From Paraburkholderia metrosideri (GTDB taxonomy: Bacteria; Pseudomonadota; Gammaproteobacteria; Burkholderiales; Burkholderiaceae), in assembly GCF_904848625.1 (NCBI RefSeq), contig NZ_CAJHCP010000020.1, positions 35,558 to 99,557 of the forward strand: 64,000 nt of DNA. The letters are read 5' to 3'. This document shows, one piece after another, positions 18,790-27,446 of the stretch. The translations under genes were made by a program, and so were the position numbers. The notes under the pieces were generated by a model, which was not told the DNA's origin, searched no databases, and worked only from the letters and a program-made list of their open reading frames with translations. Position 1 is the stretch's first letter, and every line of letters begins with the position of its first letter.

Positions 18790-20400
18790 TTACGTCGCCG
18801 CCAATTCCACCTTCGGTGAAAACGAGTCGCTTTGCGCGACCGGCCAGTACTTTTCGAACAGCGAATAGCGATACTTGCCGTTAATCAGATCGTTCGGGTC
18901 CAGATACTTCAGCAACTCCGACATCAGCCGCACCTCATGCGACGACACGCGCCGCACGATGTGATGCGCGCGCAATTCCGCTGGATGCTTTAGCCCCGCC
19001 GCCTGAATGATCTCCTTCAGCGCATGCAGCGTGTTGTGGTGGAAGTTGAATACGCGGTCGGCCTTGTCCGGCACGACCAGCGCGCGCTGACGCACCGGGT
19101 CTTGCGTTGCGACGCCGGTCGGGCAGCGGCCGGTGTGGCAGGTCTGCGCCTGGATGCAGCCGACCGCGAACATGAAGCCGCGCGCCGCGTTGACCCAGTC
19201 GGCGCCGATCGCGAGCGTCTTGGTGATATCGAACGCGGTGATCATCTTGCCGCTCGCGCCGATGCGAATCCGCTGACGCAGGCCGATCCCGACCAGCGTG
19301 TTGTGAACCAGCAGCAGACCTTCCTGCAACGGCACGCCGACGTGATCGGTGAACTCCAGCGGCGCGGCGCCAGTGCCGCCTTCCGCGCCATCCACGACGA
19401 TGAAGTCCGGCAGAATCCCGGTTTCCAGCATCGCCTTCGCAATGCCGAAGAATTCCCATGGATGCCCGATACACAGCTTGAAGCCGGTCGGTTTGCCGCC
19501 GGACAGCGTGCGCAAACGGTCGACGAATTCGAGCAGGCCACGCGGCGTCGAGAACTCGGAGTGCGTGGCGGGCGAGATGCAATCGCGGCCCATCGGCACG
19601 CCGCGCGTTTCGGCGATTTCCGGCGTGATCTTCGCTGCGGGCAGCACGCCGCCGTGACCGGGCTTCGCGCCTTGCGACAGCTTCACTTCGATCATCTTCA
19701 CTTGCGGCTCGGCGGCCTGCTTCGCGAATTTTTCCGCGCTAAAGGTGCCGTCGTCGTTGCGGCACCCAAAGTAACCTGACGCAATTTCCCAGATGATGTC
19801 GCCGCCATGTTCGCGGTGATATTTCGACATCGAGCCTTCGCCGGTGTCGTGCGCGAAGTTGCCTTTCTTCGCGCCGAGGTTCAGCGCCATGATCGCGTTC
19901 GCCGACAGCGAGCCGAAGCTCATTGCGGAGACGTTGAAGATCGACATCGAATACGGTTGCGCGCGATCCGGTCCGACGACCACGCGGAAGTCGTGGTTAT
20001 CGAGCGTGGTCGGCGCGAGCGAGTGGCTGATCCATTCATGCGCGACGGCCTTGACGTCGAGTTCGGTGCCATACGGGCGGCTGTCCACGTCGTTCTTCGC
20101 ACGCTGATAAACGATGCTGCGCTGGACGCGCGAGAACGGCTTTTCGTCGGTATCGTTTTCAACGAAATACTGGCGGATTTCCGGCCGAATGAATTCGAAC
20201 ATGAAACGGAAATGGCCCCACAGCGGATAGTTGCGCAGAATCGCGTGGCGCTGCTGCGTGAGGTCGAACAGGCCGAGCGCGACGAGCGCGAGCGGCACGA
20301 CGACGCAAAGCCACGAAAGCTGGTGAGTGACGGCGAGCACCGTGCAGACGGCCAGCAGCGCAACTGCGCACCACATGGCCAGATAACGTCGAGAAAACAT
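18790..20400 (-). CDS. FMN-binding glutamate-synthase-family protein
   Basis: Protein of 536 aa: two N-terminal hydrophobic stretches (AVALLAVCTVLAV and LCVVVPLALVALGLF) followed by a stand-alone GltB-type synthase domain. Visible: GEGSMSKYH, QGAKPGHGGVLPA, VVDGAEGGTGAAPLEF (FMN barrel) and the Fe-S cysteines in CHTGRCPTGVATQD (about 417-430). There is no glutamine amidotransferase domain, so it is not a complete GOGAT. The N-terminal hairpin suggests membrane attachment. Function of this group is not established; it is a probable flavin/Fe-S oxidoreductase. Confidence 0.88.
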   Translation of the reverse strand: MFSRRYLAMWCAVALLAVCTVLAVTHQLSWLCVVVPLALVALGLFDLTQQRHAILRNYPLWGHFRFMFEFIRPEIRQYFVENDTDEKPFSRVQRSIVYQRAKNDVDSRPYGTELDVKAVAHEWISHSLAPTTLDNHDFRVVVGPDRAQPYSMSIFNVSAMSFGSLSANAIMALNLGAKKGNFAHDTGEGSMSKYHREHGGDIIWEIASGYFGCRNDDGTFSAEKFAKQAAEPQVKMIEVKLSQGAKPGHGGVLPAAKITPEIAETRGVPMGRDCISPATHSEFSTPRGLLEFVDRLRTLSGGKPTGFKLCIGHPWEFFGIAKAMLETGILPDFIVVDGAEGGTGAAPLEFTDHVGVPLQEGLLLVHNTLVGIGLRQRIRIGASGKMITAFDITKTLAIGADWVNAARGFMFAVGCIQAQTCHTGRCPTGVATQDPVRQRALVVPDKADRVFNFHHNTLHALKEIIQAAGLKHPAELRAHHIVRRVSSHEVRLMSELLKYLDPNDLINGKYRYSLFEKYWPVAQSDSFSPKVELAAT

Positions 20401-20630
20401 GGGGACTCCAGTGCAGTGAAGATCGTCACGGCGGGATCGTCGACGCTGTCGGCGCAGACGGAATCCGCCGCGAGGGAAAACTGATGGCTGCTTGTTATGG
20501 TGAAGCTAGCCCCGGCTGGGAACGCCGAAGCGTGGGTGCGGCGTGCAGACGGCACGCCCGGTGAAAAACACAAAGATGAAGCCACGCGGGCGAGTGTGAC
20601 CAGACCTCACGACTCGCCGGCGCCCGAGAT

Positions 20631-21794
20631 TTAACGCCCGCCCAGCAGCGCCGCCTTTTGCGGCTGACGCGCGACCGGCTGCCCCGTCACCGCATGTTCG
20701 ATGATGCCGCCGCCCAGGCATACGTCGCCATCGTAGAGCACCGCCGATTGCCCCGGTGTGACAGCCCACTGCGCGGTATCGAAAGTCAGTTCGAAAAGGC
20801 CTTTGCCGTCGCCGTTTGCCGGGTTGATCTTCGCCGCGTTGAAGGTGCACGGCGCATCCGCCTGGCGGTAACGCGTTTTCGCACCGCCTGTAAAGCCTTC
20901 CGCCGGCGGCTCGCCTGCGACCCAACTCGTGTTGCCGGCGCTCAGCGTATGGCTCAGCAGCCACGAATGATCGTGCCCTTGCGCGACATAAAGCGTGTTC
21001 GACGGAATGTCTTTGCCGGCCACGAACCACGGTTCGCCGCTGCCGTCCTTGCTGCCGCCGAGGCCGATGCCCTTGCGCTGACCGAACGTGTAGAACGCGA
21101 GGCCGATGTGTTCGCCGACTACTTTGCCGTCGGTGGTTTTCATCGGGCCTGGTTGGGTCGGCAGATAGCGGTTCAGGAAGTCGCGGAACGGCCGTTCGCC
21201 GATAAAGCAGATACCGGTCGAATCCTTCTTCTTCGCATTCGGCAACGCGATCTGTTCAGCGATCTCGCGCACCTTGGTCTTCGGGATCTCGCCCAACGGG
21301 AACAGCGTCTTCGACAACTGCGCCTGATTCAGCCGATGCAGAAAGTACGACTGATCTTTCGTATGGTCGAACGCCTTCAGCAGTTCGAAGCGGCCGTTGT
21401 TCTCGCGCACGCGCGCATAGTGGCCGGTCGCGATGGTTTCCGCGCCGAGCGACATCGCGTGATCGAGGAACGCTTTGAACTTGATTTCGGCGTTGCACAG
21501 CACGTCCGGATTCGGCGTGCGGCCGGCCGAGTATTCGCGCAGGAATTCGGCGAACACGCGGTCTTTGTATTCGGACGCGAAATTCACCGCTTCGACGTCG
21601 ATGCCGATCAGATCCGCGACCGACACCACGTCGATCCAGTCCTGCCGCGTCGAGCAGTATTCGCTGTCGTCGTCGTCTTCCCAGTTTTTCATGAACAGGC
21701 CGACCACGTCGTAGCCCTGTTCCTTCAGCAGCCACGCGGTAACCGACGAATCGACGCCGCCCGACATGCCTACTACGACTTTCTGCTTGCTCAT
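20631..21794 (-). CDS. mnmA: tRNA-specific 2-thiouridylase
   Basis: ATP-pyrophosphatase (387 aa) that thiolates U34 of tRNA-Lys, -Glu and -Gln. The PP-loop is GMSGGVDSS (9-17). The two catalytic cysteines are C100 (PNPDVLCNAEIKF) and C196 (KDSTGICFIGE), matching the E. coli pair. The start at 21794 is fixed by MSKQKVVVGMSGG; the open frame runs 88 codons further upstream into the Nudix gene without homology. Confidence 0.97.
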   Translation of the reverse strand: MSKQKVVVGMSGGVDSSVTAWLLKEQGYDVVGLFMKNWEDDDDSEYCSTRQDWIDVVSVADLIGIDVEAVNFASEYKDRVFAEFLREYSAGRTPNPDVLCNAEIKFKAFLDHAMSLGAETIATGHYARVRENNGRFELLKAFDHTKDQSYFLHRLNQAQLSKTLFPLGEIPKTKVREIAEQIALPNAKKKDSTGICFIGERPFRDFLNRYLPTQPGPMKTTDGKVVGEHIGLAFYTFGQRKGIGLGGSKDGSGEPWFVAGKDIPSNTLYVAQGHDHSWLLSHTLSAGNTSWVAGEPPAEGFTGGAKTRYRQADAPCTFNAAKINPANGDGKGLFELTFDTAQWAVTPGQSAVLYDGDVCLGGGIIEHAVTGQPVARQPQKAALLGGR

Positions 21795-21853
21795 AAGGTG
21801 CTCACTGGGTGCTGCATCACTGCATGGATCGTGGGGATGGCCGCTCGTGACGG

Positions 21854-22333
21854 CTACCTTTTTTGCCCGACCGAATGCGTATGCACGAAGTCGAGCGGGA
21901 AACGCCGGCCTGCGAGGTAATCGTCGATGCATTGCATGACGAGCGGCGTGCGATGCCGTTCGGGACAGGCGCGCAATTCGTCGGCGCTCATCCACAAAGT
22001 ACGGACGATATCGGGGTCGAGTGCGCGCGCCGCGTCGGGTTCGCCGCCTGCGCCGCAATAGGTGAAGCGCAAATACGTGACGCCCTCGCTGCCGGGCCGC
22101 TCGAAATGGGTCATATACATGCCGACCAGCGCCTCGGGCGCGAACGGATGGGCCGTTTCTTCGAGCGTTTCGCGGATCACCGCGTCCAGCAGCGATTCGC
22201 CCGCCTCCAGATGGCCCGCGGGCTGGTTCAGACGCAAGCCGTCGACGGTATGTTCCTCGACGACGAGAAAGCGCCCGTCACGCTCGACGATCGCCGCCAC
22301 GGTGACGTGCGGCAGCCAGGTTTCCGGTTTCAT
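21854..22333 (-). CDS. Nudix hydrolase, NudJ-like
   Basis: Protein of 159 aa with a complete Nudix box, beginning GHLEAGESLLDAVIRETLEE (residues about 40-60), and the N-terminus LPHVTVAAIVERDGRFLVVE typical of NudJ/YmfB phosphatases, which hydrolyse HMP-pyrophosphate and nucleoside di/triphosphates. It lies 59 nt upstream of mnmA on the same strand, an arrangement also known for NudJ and MnmA in enterobacteria. Confidence 0.92.
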   Translation of the reverse strand: MKPETWLPHVTVAAIVERDGRFLVVEEHTVDGLRLNQPAGHLEAGESLLDAVIRETLEETAHPFAPEALVGMYMTHFERPGSEGVTYLRFTYCGAGGEPDAARALDPDIVRTLWMSADELRACPERHRTPLVMQCIDDYLAGRRFPLDFVHTHSVGQKR

Positions 22334-22794
22334 GGGTGCGCATTTTACCGTTTATAGGCCTGGGCTGCCGGGAAGCGGGCCGGGGAGGGTCGGACTGATA
22401 CGCCGGGCAATGCACGCCGATGGCCGTGGCTGGCGGAGCTTGCTTCGCCCTAGCGGGGCAACCACGGTTCCAGGCGGCCACGTGGGGCGAACCGCGCCGG
22501 CCGCGACAGCCATGATGCTCAGCCCCAGACTGGCTAAGCAAGATTAGCCGCAAACCATCGGCGCCAGCGTAGCGCAAACCGGCACGGCGCAAACCCGCAC
22601 GGCGCATAGCGAGAAACCGAGAGGATGCAACCCACCCTCCACAATGCCCGTTGAATCCCGAACGCCCCCGTATTGTCCCCGGTTTCGACCAATAATCGGT
22701 TTCGGTTACAGTGGGGCGTTAGCCGTTGCACTTGCAAGCCGGCGTGCCTCGTCGGCGGAACTGTCGTCAAACAGGAAGTCGAGGAGGAACAACG
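22334..22794. other. divergent intergenic region, nudJ-like / pntAA
   Basis: 461 bp without a convincing gene. It contains a short degenerate tandem repeat, GCACGGCGCAAACC-like, in about two to three copies between 22569 and 22608. A TAAAAT and a TATAAA (minus strand) lie just upstream of the Nudix start. The pntAA start is preceded by a strong GAGGAGGA Shine-Dalgarno. Confidence 0.4.
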
Positions 22795-23937
22795 ATGCAC
22801 ATCGGAGTGCCAGCCGAGACGCGCGCGCACGAAACCCGTGTCGCCGCGACGCCTGAAACGGTCAAGAAATACGTGGGCCAGGGTCATCGGGTCACGATCC
22901 AGAGCGGCGCCGGCGCCGGCGCGAGCTTTCCTGACGACGCCTTTACAGCCGCCGGCGCGGAAATCGTCGACGCGGCAAGCGCTTTCGGCGCCGATCTCAT
23001 TCTCAAAGTCCAGTCGCCTACCGATTCCGAGTTGCCGCTGCTAAAGCGCGGCGCGACGCTGGTCGGCATGCTCGATCCCTTTAACGCCGACAACGCGCAG
23101 AAGCTCGCCACGGCGGGCGTCACCGCGTTTGCGCTCGAAGCCGCGCCGCGCACCACGCGCGCGCAGAGCCTGGACGTGCTGTCGTCGCAGGCGAACATTG
23201 CCGGGTACAAGGCGGTGTTGCTGGCGGCAACGCTGTACCCCCGTTTCATGCCGATGCTGATGACCGCCGCCGGCACCGTCAAAGCCGCGCGCGTGCTGAT
23301 TCTCGGCGCGGGCGTCGCCGGTCTGCAGGCGATCGCGACGGCCAAGCGCCTCGGCGCGGTGATCGAAGCGTCGGACGTGCGGCCTGCGGTGAAAGAGCAG
23401 ATCGAATCGCTCGGCGCCAAATTTCTCGACGTGCCCTACGAAACCGACGAGGAGCGCGAAGCCGCGCAGGGCGTCGGCGGCTATGCGCGGCCGATGCCGC
23501 CTTCGTGGCTCGCGCGCCAATCCGCGCTGGTCCACGAGCGTGCGAAACAGGCCGACATCGTGATCTCCACCGCGTTGATTCCAGGGCGCGCTGCACCGAC
23601 GCTGATCTCGGTCGACACCGTGCAGGCGATGAAGCCGGGCTCGGTGCTGGTCGATCTCGCCGCCGGACGCGGGGCGCAATACGAGGGCCAGCGCGGCGGC
23701 AACTGTCCGCTGACGGAGGCGGACAAGGTCGTCACCAAACACGGCGTGCAGATCGTCGGTTATACGAATCTGGCGTCGATGGTGCCCGCCGATGCGTCGT
23801 CGCTCTACGCGCGCAACCTGCTCGACTTCCTCAAGCTGATCATCACGAAGGAAGGCACGTTGAACATCGATCTCGCGGACGACATCGTCGCGGCCACGCT
23901 GCTGGCCCGCGACGGCGAAGTCACCCGCAAGGGCTGA
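22795..23937 (+). CDS. pntAA: NAD(P) transhydrogenase subunit alpha part 1
   Basis: NAD(H)-binding domain I (380 aa) of the proton-translocating transhydrogenase, which makes NADPH from NADH using the proton-motive force. Start MHIGVPAETRAHETRVAATP, Rossmann motif LILGAGVAGLQAIATAKRLG and the NCPLTEADKVV segment. It is the split form in which the membrane part IIa is a separate gene (pntAB), as in Rhodospirillum and beta-proteobacteria. Strong GAGGAGGA ribosome site 5-6 nt before the ATG. Confidence 0.96.
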   Translation: MHIGVPAETRAHETRVAATPETVKKYVGQGHRVTIQSGAGAGASFPDDAFTAAGAEIVDAASAFGADLILKVQSPTDSELPLLKRGATLVGMLDPFNADNAQKLATAGVTAFALEAAPRTTRAQSLDVLSSQANIAGYKAVLLAATLYPRFMPMLMTAAGTVKAARVLILGAGVAGLQAIATAKRLGAVIEASDVRPAVKEQIESLGAKFLDVPYETDEEREAAQGVGGYARPMPPSWLARQSALVHERAKQADIVISTALIPGRAAPTLISVDTVQAMKPGSVLVDLAAGRGAQYEGQRGGNCPLTEADKVVTKHGVQIVGYTNLASMVPADASSLYARNLLDFLKLIITKEGTLNIDLADDIVAATLLARDGEVTRKG

Positions 23938-24038
23938 GCAACAGGGATGCATAGGACCGGCGCAGGTGCGTTGCAGGGTCAACAGCGAACGCACTCACTC
24001 CGGTCGACCGCCATAAATTGCATGGGAGGCGAGCGGCA

Positions 24039-24371
24039 ATGGAAGTCATCAACCACACCGTCATCAACCTGATCATCTTCGTGCTGGCGATCTACGTCGG
24101 CTACCACGTTGTCTGGAACGTCACGCCCGCGCTGCACACGCCGCTGATGGCGGTGACCAACGCGATTTCGGCGATCGTGATCGTCGGCGCGATGCTCGCG
24201 GCGGGCCTCACGCTGGGTACGCCCGGCAAGTTCTTTGGCACCGTTGCCGTCGCGCTCGCGGCGGTCAACGTGTTCGGCGGCTTTCTCGTCACGAGGCGAA
24301 TGCTGGAGATGTTCCGCAAGAAAGAGCCGAAGAAGCTCATCGCCGACAAGACCGCCAAGGAGAACGCGTAA
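24039..24371 (+). CDS. pntAB: NAD(P) transhydrogenase subunit alpha part 2
   Basis: Small membrane subunit (110 aa) with about three to four transmembrane helices: INLIIFVLAIYVGYHVVWN, AISAIVIVGAMLAAG and FGTVAVALAAVNVFGGF. It supplies part of the proton channel (domain IIa). GGGAGGCGAG precedes the ATG at 24039; a TTG seven codons earlier is less likely. Its TAA shares one base with the ATG of pntB (TAATG), so translation is coupled. Confidence 0.95.
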   Translation: MEVINHTVINLIIFVLAIYVGYHVVWNVTPALHTPLMAVTNAISAIVIVGAMLAAGLTLGTPGKFFGTVAVALAAVNVFGGFLVTRRMLEMFRKKEPKKLIADKTAKENA

Positions 24372-25825
24372 TGAGCCTGAACGTCGTCACGCTGCTTTAT
24401 CTGGTCGCGTCGGTCTGTTTCATTCAGGCGCTCAAAGGGCTGTCCAATCCGAAGACGGCGCGCGTCGGCAATACCTTCGGTATGGCCGGGATGGCGATTG
24501 CGATTCTCACGACCATCGCGCTGATCATCAAGGAGGCCAACGGGCTCGGTTCGAATCTCGGCCTGGGACTGGGTCTGCTGCTGGTCGCACTGGTGGTCGG
24601 CGGCGCGGTCGGCTCGTTCGTCGCGGCGCGTGTCGAGATGACCAAGATGCCCGAACTGGTCGCCGCGATGCACTCGCTGATCGGTCTCGCCGCTGTCTGC
24701 ATCGCGTACGCGGTGGTATCGGAGCCGGCCGCGTTCGGCCTCGTCGATCCGGAATATCCGGTGCCGGGGTTCCTGCCGTTCGGCAATCGCATCGAACTGT
24801 TTATCGGCACGTTCGTCGGCGCGATTACGTTCTCGGGGTCGGTGATCGCGTTCGGCAAGCTGTCGGGTAAATACAAGTTCCGGCTGTTTCAGGGCGCACC
24901 GGTCGTGTACGGCGGCCAGCATCTGATCAACCTGATGCTCGCGATCGCGATGCTCGGCTTCGGCGTGATCTTCTTCCTCACGCAGGCGTGGCTGCCGTTC
25001 ATCATCATGACGATCATTGCGTTCGTGCTCGGCGTGCTGATCATCATCCCGATTGGCGGCGCGGACATGCCGGTCGTCGTGTCGATGCTGAACTCGTATT
25101 CGGGCTGGGCGGCGGCGGGCATCGGCTTCTCGCTGAACAATCCGATGCTGATCATCGCGGGCTCGCTGGTCGGGTCGTCGGGTGCGATTCTGTCGTACAT
25201 CATGTGCCGCGCGATGAACCGCTCGTTCTTCAACGTGATTCTCGGCGGCTTCGGTAATGAGGCGGGTGCGGCGGTGGCCGGCGGGTCGGCGGAACAGCGT
25301 CCGGTGAAATCCGGTTCTGCCGACGACGCATCGTTCATGCTCGGCAATGCCGAAACCGTGGTGATCGTGCCGGGTTACGGGCTGGCGGTTGCGCGTGCGC
25401 AGCATGCGTTGAAGGAGTTGACCGACAAGCTGGTCGAGAAGGGCATCGAGGTGAAGTACGCGATTCACCCAGTGGCCGGACGGATGCCGGGGCACATGAA
25501 CGTGCTGCTCGCCGAAGCCGAAGTGCCGTACGACATGGTCTATGAAATGGACGACATCAACGGTGAGTTTGGCCAGGTCGACGTGGTGCTGGTGCTCGGC
25601 GCAAACGACGTGGTGAATCCGGCCGCGAAGAACGATCCGAAGTCGCCGATTGCGGGGATGCCGATTATCGAGGCATATAAGGCGCGCACGGTCATCGTGA
25701 ACAAGCGCTCGATGGCGGCGGGTTATGCCGGGCTCGACAACGACCTGTTCTACATGGACAAGACGATGATGGTGTTCGGCGACGCGAAGAAGGTGATCGA
25801 GGACATGGTGAAAGCGGTGGAATGA
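24371..25825 (+). CDS. pntB: NAD(P) transhydrogenase subunit beta
   Basis: Protein of 484 aa: an N-terminal membrane domain IIb with about nine helices and a C-terminal NADP(H)-binding domain III (from about residue 305; VVIVPGYGLAVARAQHAL). VADMPVVVSMLNSYSG-like segment (here GGADMPVVVSMLNSYSGWA) and HPVAGRMPGHMNVLLAEA are diagnostic. Completes the pntAA-pntAB-pntB unit; a terminator follows 13 nt after the stop. Confidence 0.97.
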   Translation: MSLNVVTLLYLVASVCFIQALKGLSNPKTARVGNTFGMAGMAIAILTTIALIIKEANGLGSNLGLGLGLLLVALVVGGAVGSFVAARVEMTKMPELVAAMHSLIGLAAVCIAYAVVSEPAAFGLVDPEYPVPGFLPFGNRIELFIGTFVGAITFSGSVIAFGKLSGKYKFRLFQGAPVVYGGQHLINLMLAIAMLGFGVIFFLTQAWLPFIIMTIIAFVLGVLIIIPIGGADMPVVVSMLNSYSGWAAAGIGFSLNNPMLIIAGSLVGSSGAILSYIMCRAMNRSFFNVILGGFGNEAGAAVAGGSAEQRPVKSGSADDASFMLGNAETVVIVPGYGLAVARAQHALKELTDKLVEKGIEVKYAIHPVAGRMPGHMNVLLAEAEVPYDMVYEMDDINGEFGQVDVVLVLGANDVVNPAAKNDPKSPIAGMPIIEAYKARTVIVNKRSMAAGYAGLDNDLFYMDKTMMVFGDAKKVIEDMVKAVE

Positions 25826-25837
25826 CGGTCTCTGGCG

Positions 25838-25870
25838 TCGCGGGTTGCAGAGCAACGGACCCGCGATTTT
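25838..25870 (+). terminator. Rho-independent terminator of the pnt operon
   Basis: TCGCGGGT (25838-25845) pairs with ACCCGCGA (25859-25866), with extra inner pairing TTGC/GCAA, followed by TTTT (25867-25870). It lies directly after pntB. Confidence 0.75.
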
Positions 25871-25955
25871 CAGTTCAAGCTGCTGTACAAGAAGATCCGG
25901 ACCGCCGCTTGCGTAAAGAATGTTCGCGGGCCCATCGGGTGGAGCTCCGCGATCT

Positions 25956-26642
25956 TCACGTCGGCTTCTTCTTCACATGCCGCAACCAATCCGCAAGCCG
26001 TCTGCCTTCCTGATCCGGATACTGCTCCAGCACCCGAAGGTCGGCCATCTTTTCCAGCGAGAAATTGCGGAAGTCGCCGCGCAATTCGCACCACGCGCCG
26101 AGCGTCCAGCGCGCGCCCCAATAGGCGAGCGCGAGCGGCCAGACGCGGCGCTCGGTCGCCGCCTGATTGGCGTCGGTGTACGCAAAGCCGACGACGTGTC
26201 GTGAGTCGATCGCGCGATGCAGCGCGTCCAGTTGCGTGGAAAATTCCCCCTTGATGTGAAACGACGGCGCGAAGATCGCCAGCCTCTCGATCGTCGCGCG
26301 TTTGTCGGCGGGCATCGCCGATGCGATCTTGGCCAACGCCCCACGCGCGCCGCTCGCGAAATCCGCGCCGCCCCACGATTCGAGCATGCGTGCGCCCGCG
26401 GCCAGTGCGGCGAGTTCATCGACGGTGAAGGTGAGCGGCGGCAGACTCGCCGCGCGGCTCAGCCGGTAGCCGATACCGGCTTCGCCTTCAATCGGCACGC
26501 CCGACAGTTGCAGATCGCGAACATCGCGATAAACCGTGCGTAACGAGATGTGCAGCCAGTCGGCGAGTTGTTGCGCGGTGGTCAGACGCCGTCCGCGCAG
26601 CAGTTCGGCGATCTGGAACAGGCGGTCGGCGCGGCGCGTCAT
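25956..26642 (-). CDS. YafY-type transcriptional regulator (HTH-11 plus WYL domain)
   Basis: Protein of 228 aa. The N-terminal winged HTH, RRADRLFQIAELLRGRR then LTTAQQLADWLHISLRTVYR (about residues 3-40), is followed by a WYL-type ligand-sensing domain (HVVGFAYTDANQAATERRV and WTLGAWCELRGDFRNFSLEK). The start at ATG 26642 begins MTRRADRLFQ, the standard YafY N-terminus; the upstream open frame includes a hexamer repeat. WYL regulators often sense nucleotides or nucleic acids. The adjacent VOC gene 190 nt upstream is a possible target. Confidence 0.9.
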   Translation of the reverse strand: MTRRADRLFQIAELLRGRRLTTAQQLADWLHISLRTVYRDVRDLQLSGVPIEGEAGIGYRLSRAASLPPLTFTVDELAALAAGARMLESWGGADFASGARGALAKIASAMPADKRATIERLAIFAPSFHIKGEFSTQLDALHRAIDSRHVVGFAYTDANQAATERRVWPLALAYWGARWTLGAWCELRGDFRNFSLEKMADLRVLEQYPDQEGRRLADWLRHVKKKPT

Positions 26643-26703
26643 CGTGGGCGTCTTGTAGAAAAGGACGGGGACGGTCCCGCGATGATAGCGCCGCATGCTG
26701 CGC

Positions 26704-26730
26704 TCGGGTTCGGGTTCGGGTTCGGGTTCG
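26704..26730. repeat. hexanucleotide tandem repeat TCGGGT x4
   Basis: Four perfect copies of TCGGGT (26704-26727) plus TCG lie 62 nt upstream of the yafY-type start. Read in the frame of that gene on the minus strand it would encode repeated Glu-Pro. Confidence 0.85.
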
Positions 26731-26831
26731 CGATGGCGAGGCGGTTGCGCAATGCGATGCTTCGTCAGCATCGGCGCGTGCAGGTACACGTGCGGCCGAG
26801 CCGCTTGCCGCGACGCGAACCCTATCGCGAG

Positions 26832-27215
26832 TCAACCGTTGGTGAGCGAATGCAGGCCGACGCGGTTGCCTTCCGTGTCGATAAAAAACGCGATGTAGCC
26901 AATGTCCTGCGGCAGCTTGATCACCGGGCCATCGGTCTTGCCACCGGCTTTTTCGATGCGGGCAAGAACGGCGTCGACGCTTGGCTGCGCATTCAGATAG
27001 ACGCACACGCCGCCGCTGGCCGGTTTCATCGACGGATTGTGGACGATGGCGCCGCCCGTGGCGGGCTCCTCGTAGCTGAATACGGCGATTGGCTGATCGC
27101 CGAATTGCTGGCGATTGAGCGGGGTGCCGAGAGCGGCTTCATAGAAACGCACGGCGCGATCGAAATCGACAGAAGGAATTTCGAACCAAGCAACGACTTT
27201 GGATGAGGTGGACAT
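26832..27215 (-). CDS. VOC-family protein (glyoxalase/bleomycin-resistance fold)
   Basis: Protein of 127 aa. It begins MSTSSKVVAWFEIPSVDFDR, the common start of the PhnB/YjdN-like VOC group, and ends FFIDTEGNRVGLHSL, a typical VOC C-terminal motif. Paired beta-alpha-beta modules are expected. Likely a metal- or ligand-binding enzyme of unknown substrate. ATG at 27215 is preceded by AGGGAGAAAG. Same strand and upstream of the YafY-type regulator. Confidence 0.88.
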   Translation of the reverse strand: MSTSSKVVAWFEIPSVDFDRAVRFYEAALGTPLNRQQFGDQPIAVFSYEEPATGGAIVHNPSMKPASGGVCVYLNAQPSVDAVLARIEKAGGKTDGPVIKLPQDIGYIAFFIDTEGNRVGLHSLTNG

Positions 27216-27371
27216 GACACTTTCTCCCTGCAAGGTGGACGGCGGGTCAGCCGCGTGAATCGCCGGATGGCGTGCAAAGAAGTGTGCAGGGGGGCTACTG
27301 ACAGCGTGGTGTCAGTAGGGGCAGCAGCAAAGCGTCAGTAGCGCAGGCAGCCAGGGCTTGAGCGTCGGTCG

Positions 27372-27407
27372 AAAAAAAACCGCGTAGCCTGAAGGCCCCA
27401 CGGTTTT
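27372..27407 (-). terminator. Rho-independent terminator of the THUMP methyltransferase gene
   Basis: On the minus strand AAAACCG pairs with CGGTTTT around an inner GCCT-TC-AGGC hairpin and runs into eight U. It lies 40 nt past the stop of the gene at 27447. Confidence 0.82.
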
Positions 27408-27446
27408 CGTTGTCTATGCGACCGCGCGCATCAGGCGCGCTCCGCC

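Noticed and set aside
24101..25855. 584-codon minus-strand open frame over pntB
   Set aside because: Antisense shadow; His/Arg-rich and crossing the pntAB/pntB junction.
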